This document shows positions 8,531-10,638 of a stretch of 10,638 nt of DNA, one piece after another. The notes under the pieces were generated by a model. The model worked only from the letters and a program-made list of their open reading frames with translations. It had not been told where the DNA came from and ran no database searches. How positions within the stretch are numbered: the stretch's first letter is position 1; each line of letters begins with the position of its first letter. A program made the position numbers and the translations under genes. The DNA is from Anaerolineales bacterium (GTDB taxonomy: Bacteria > Chloroflexota > Anaerolineae > Anaerolineales > Villigracilaceae): NCBI GenBank assembly GCA_025056515.1, contig JANWWB010000043.1:1-10638 (forward strand), written 5' to 3'.

Positions 8531-8562
8531 AAAAGGGCGGTCTAAGAGCCGCCCTTTTGTCT
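8531..8562 (+). terminator. Intrinsic terminator after the CoA-transferase
   Basis: AAAAGGGCGG (8531-8540) pairs perfectly with CCGCCCTTTT (8549-8558) across an eight-base loop. A T-rich run (TTTTGTCTTT) closes it. It starts three bases after the stop codon and marks the 3' end of the argF-rocD-ald-CoA-transferase run, separating it from pyk. Confidence 0.9.
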
Positions 8563-8694
8563 TTAGACTGAATTTCTCTCTGTGGTGAACAAACGAAACT
8601 GTCCGCACCTAATCTATCCGAACCGCCGATTCGTGCGATTGGTTGTTCTTGAGCAAGATGTCTCTTGTGAGAGTTCTGTTTTGGAGAGCAGCAT

Positions 8695-10140
8695 ATGTGT
8701 CCCTGCACAAAAGTGTCTTCGGTGGACAGAAAAGTCAAAATTATCGCTACTATTGGCCCGGCAAGCCAAGAGGAAGCCATCCTAGAGGCTTTCGTGCGCG
8801 CCGGCGTGAACGTTGCTCGGCTGAATTTTTCGCATGGCTCACACGAGTCACATGCGGTGTTGGCGCAGCGCCTTCGCTCGGTTGCCGCGCGGCTGAATCG
8901 CCCTTTGGCTATTTTGCAGGATTTGCAGGGGCCGAAAATCCGCGTCGGGACGCTGGCAAGACCAATTGAGTTAGTCAGTGGGCAACAGGTAGGATTGTAT
9001 CCCGAGGCAACCCCTGCACCGACAGGGACGGCCATCCCGGTGGATTTTCCTCAGCTTTTCTATTCCGTCCGAAGCGGGGATCCCATTCTCATGGATGATG
9101 GTCGTTTGGCTTTGCGCGTGCGCCAAGTGCAGAAAAATTTGGTGACAGCTGAGGTGGAAACAGGCGGGACGTTGACATCGCACAAAGGTATCAATTTACC
9201 GGGTGTGCGTCTCAACCTACCGGCTTTTACAGATAAGGATGCCGAAGATTTAGAGTTTGGTCTTTCTCTCGGGGTGGATTTGATTGCCGTTTCTTTTGTC
9301 CGTCAGGCGGAAGATGTTGCTTTGGTCAAGCAGATTGTTGAAACGCGCTTAGGCGAGCAGGCACCTCTTGTGATTGCCAAGTTGGAACGGCCTGAGGCAA
9401 TTGACAATTTAGAGTCGATTCTGAATGTTGCCGATGGCGTGATGGTGGCGCGCGGCGACTTGGGGGTTGAGATGCCGCCCGAAGAAGTCCCCGGCATTCA
9501 GAAACGCATTATTCGAGAGGCGAATCGCAAGGGTAAGATTGTGATTACGGCTACGCAGATGTTAGAGTCGATGGTCAACAATCCCTTGCCTACCCGCGCT
9601 GAAGCATCCGATGTTGCCAATGCTGTCTATGATGGTACAGATGCCGTGATGCTCTCAGGGGAAACCGCAGCCGGACGTTATCCGGTTGAAGCTGTCGTCA
9701 TGATGGACCGGATTGTCCGCCATGCAGAGGCTAACTTTCACGATTGGGGGCACGAGAATATCATTCAGGCCGGTCGTGACGATGCGATTGCCATTTGCTT
9801 AGCGGCGCGCGAACTGGCCCATGACCGTGATGTGGAGGCTATTGCCATCTTTACCCGCACCGGTCGGACGGCGATTCTACTTTCGAAAGCCAGGCCTTGT
9901 GTGCCGATTCTAGCCTTCACGCCGGTAGATGAGACCTATCGTCGTTTGGCATTGGCTTGGGGTGTAACCCCTCATCATGTTCCTTGGGCGGATACGGTCG
10001 AAGAGATGATAGGCCACGTTGAGCAGGCTCTGAAAGAAAAGGAGATGATCCAACCAGGACAGCAAGTCGTGTTGGTCTCCGGTTTTCCGGTGCGTAACTT
10101 CCCGCAACCGAATATGGCATTGTTACACACCGTCAAATAG
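8695..10140 (+). CDS. pyk: Pyruvate kinase
   Basis: Pyruvate kinase makes pyruvate and ATP from phosphoenolpyruvate and ADP, the last step of glycolysis. At 481 residues it is full length: A/B barrel domains followed by a C-terminal allosteric-type domain (from about 350). Motifs: KIIATIGPAS (15-24), Arg42 and NFSHG (44-48), the catalytic lysine Lys229 in IAKLERPEAI with Glu231, ARGDLGVEMP (252-261) with metal-binding Asp255, and ITATQMLESM (284-293). The segment D76-L-Q-G-P-K81-I-R-V84 has Leu, Gln, Lys and Val where K+-dependent enzymes have Thr113, Lys114, Glu117 and Thr120 (rabbit numbering); this is the signature of K+-independent pyruvate kinases. The ATG has GGAG eight bases upstream (8683-8686) and gives an N-terminal extension of about ten residues containing Cys2 and Cys4; later in-frame GTGs lack a ribosome site. 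It follows a terminator, so it should have its own promoter, but I find none that convinces. Confidence 0.97.
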   Translation: MCPCTKVSSVDRKVKIIATIGPASQEEAILEAFVRAGVNVARLNFSHGSHESHAVLAQRLRSVAARLNRPLAILQDLQGPKIRVGTLARPIELVSGQQVGLYPEATPAPTGTAIPVDFPQLFYSVRSGDPILMDDGRLALRVRQVQKNLVTAEVETGGTLTSHKGINLPGVRLNLPAFTDKDAEDLEFGLSLGVDLIAVSFVRQAEDVALVKQIVETRLGEQAPLVIAKLERPEAIDNLESILNVADGVMVARGDLGVEMPPEEVPGIQKRIIREANRKGKIVITATQMLESMVNNPLPTRAEASDVANAVYDGTDAVMLSGETAAGRYPVEAVVMMDRIVRHAEANFHDWGHENIIQAGRDDAIAICLAARELAHDRDVEAIAIFTRTGRTAILLSKARPCVPILAFTPVDETYRRLALAWGVTPHHVPWADTVEEMIGHVEQALKEKEMIQPGQQVVLVSGFPVRNFPQPNMALLHTVK

Positions 10141-10243
10141 ACCGGTGACTTGAGAAAAGGTGGGCCGGAAACAACGTCCTTGATGACGCATGTCTCGATG
10201 CGAAAAAACACAAGCTTTTGCGCTCAACTCAATGCCGAGCAGT

Positions 10244-10260
10244 CCTTTGCCAAGCAAAGG
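10244..10260 (-). terminator. Weak hairpin between pyk and upp
   Basis: CCTTTGC (10244-10250) pairs with GCAAAGG (10254-10260) around a three-base loop, five bases beyond the upp stop codon on the minus strand. A hairpin between converging genes may end transcription, but there is no T-tract on either strand, so the call is weak. Confidence 0.3.
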
Positions 10261-10265
10261 AGTGT

Positions 10266-10638
10266 TTATCCTGTTCCGAATTGTCTATCTCCGGCGTCTC
10301 CTAGGCCGGGCACGATATAACCTCGCTCGTTTAGATGTGAGTCTACCGCTGCCAGATGGATGGGAACATCCGGGTGGGCTTTTTGCAAGATGGCGATGCC
10401 TTCTGGCGCTCCGATAAGACCAACAAATTTGATCCGTTTCACGCCCCAACGTTTAAGGATATCCACTGTGGCGACCGCCGAGCCGCCTGTGGCCAGCATT
10501 GGGTCGAGGATCAGGCAGACCGAAACAGTTGGCTCAACCGGTAGTTTGTTGTAGTATTCCACCGGCTTGAGGGTATGCTCGTCTCGGTAGAGGCCGATGT
10601 GCCAGACCTCGGCTTGGGGTAGGAGTGCCCAAACGCCG
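10266..10638 (-). CDS. upp: Uracil phosphoribosyltransferase, C-terminal part (runs off the right edge)
   Basis: Upp makes UMP from uracil and PRPP in pyrimidine salvage. The minus strand is open from the right edge to a TAA at 10266-10268, giving 123 residues, about the C-terminal 60 percent of the usual length near 208. The visible part begins inside the conserved [20 protein letters not shown] stretch. It then carries the PRPP loop [11 protein letters not shown] and ends with the uracil-binding segment [17 protein letters not shown] within the frame at 10562 falls in the middle of conserved sequence and is not the start; the true start lies outside the window. It converges on pyk across 125 bases. 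Confidence 0.95.
   Translation of the reverse strand, partial: GVWALLPQAEVWHIGLYRDEHTLKPVEYYNKLPVEPTVSVCLILDPMLATGGSAVATVDILKRWGVKRIKFVGLIGAPEGIAILQKAHPDVPIHLAAVDSHLNERGYIVPGLGDAGDRQFGTG

Noticed and set aside
8563..8694. Promoter for pyk
   Set aside because: TAATCT-like and TTGAGC-like pieces exist but no pair with proper spacing and match; a promoter is expected but I cannot place it.
10199..10218. A-rich and T-rich arms near the end of pyk that might form a terminator
   Set aside because: The pairing needs a bulge and the T-tract is on the wrong side for either gene.

Overview
The window reads as a bacterial chromosome segment of ordinary amino-acid and nucleotide metabolism. I see no mobile element, CRISPR array, rRNA or tRNA. 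The genes are moderately GC-rich and most have good Shine-Dalgarno sites. A Chloroflexota-like (Anaerolineae-type) host is a tentative guess, based on the Thr/Pro-linker lipoprotein and the general flavour of the proteins; the sequence does not prove it.

Left part (1-2144). The window opens inside a minus-strand lipoprotein gene that runs off the left edge (1-193). It has a lipobox, a strong ribosome binding site and a TATAAT box. Its GC content is clearly higher than that of the other genes. Divergent from it, across a 228-base intergenic region, lies a class III PLP aminotransferase (422-1795) whose substrate cannot be fixed. It converges on a minus-strand pair: guaB (IMP dehydrogenase, 2141-3631) and, downstream with a 4-base ATGA overlap, a 73-residue two-helix membrane protein (1923-2144).

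Centre (3632-8558). A 195-base divergent promoter region separates guaB from a plus-strand run: argF (ornithine carbamoyltransferase), rocD (ornithine aminotransferase), an alanine-dehydrogenase-like gene and an AbfT/acetyl-CoA hydrolase-type CoA-transferase. The last two are 11 bases apart, and the run ends at a perfect 10-bp-stem intrinsic terminator. A perfect 7-bp dyad lies just upstream of the predicted argF -35 box. Together the enzymes link citrulline/ornithine, glutamate semialdehyde, glutamate, alanine, pyruvate and acyl-CoA. The set could serve amino-acid fermentation, or run the other way as a non-acetylated ornithine route. The alanine-dehydrogenase-like protein lacks the second lysine of the family's substrate-binding KVKEP motif.

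Right part (8559-10638). A pyruvate kinase gene (8695-10140) follows the terminator and carries the residue signature of K+-independent pyruvate kinases. It converges on the 3' part of upp (uracil phosphoribosyltransferase), which runs off the right edge on the minus strand.

I found no clearly undescribed large system. The points most worth a second look are the altered alanine-dehydrogenase active site, the gene combination of the argF-rocD-ald-CoA-transferase run, the dyad in its control region, and the small membrane protein coupled to guaB.
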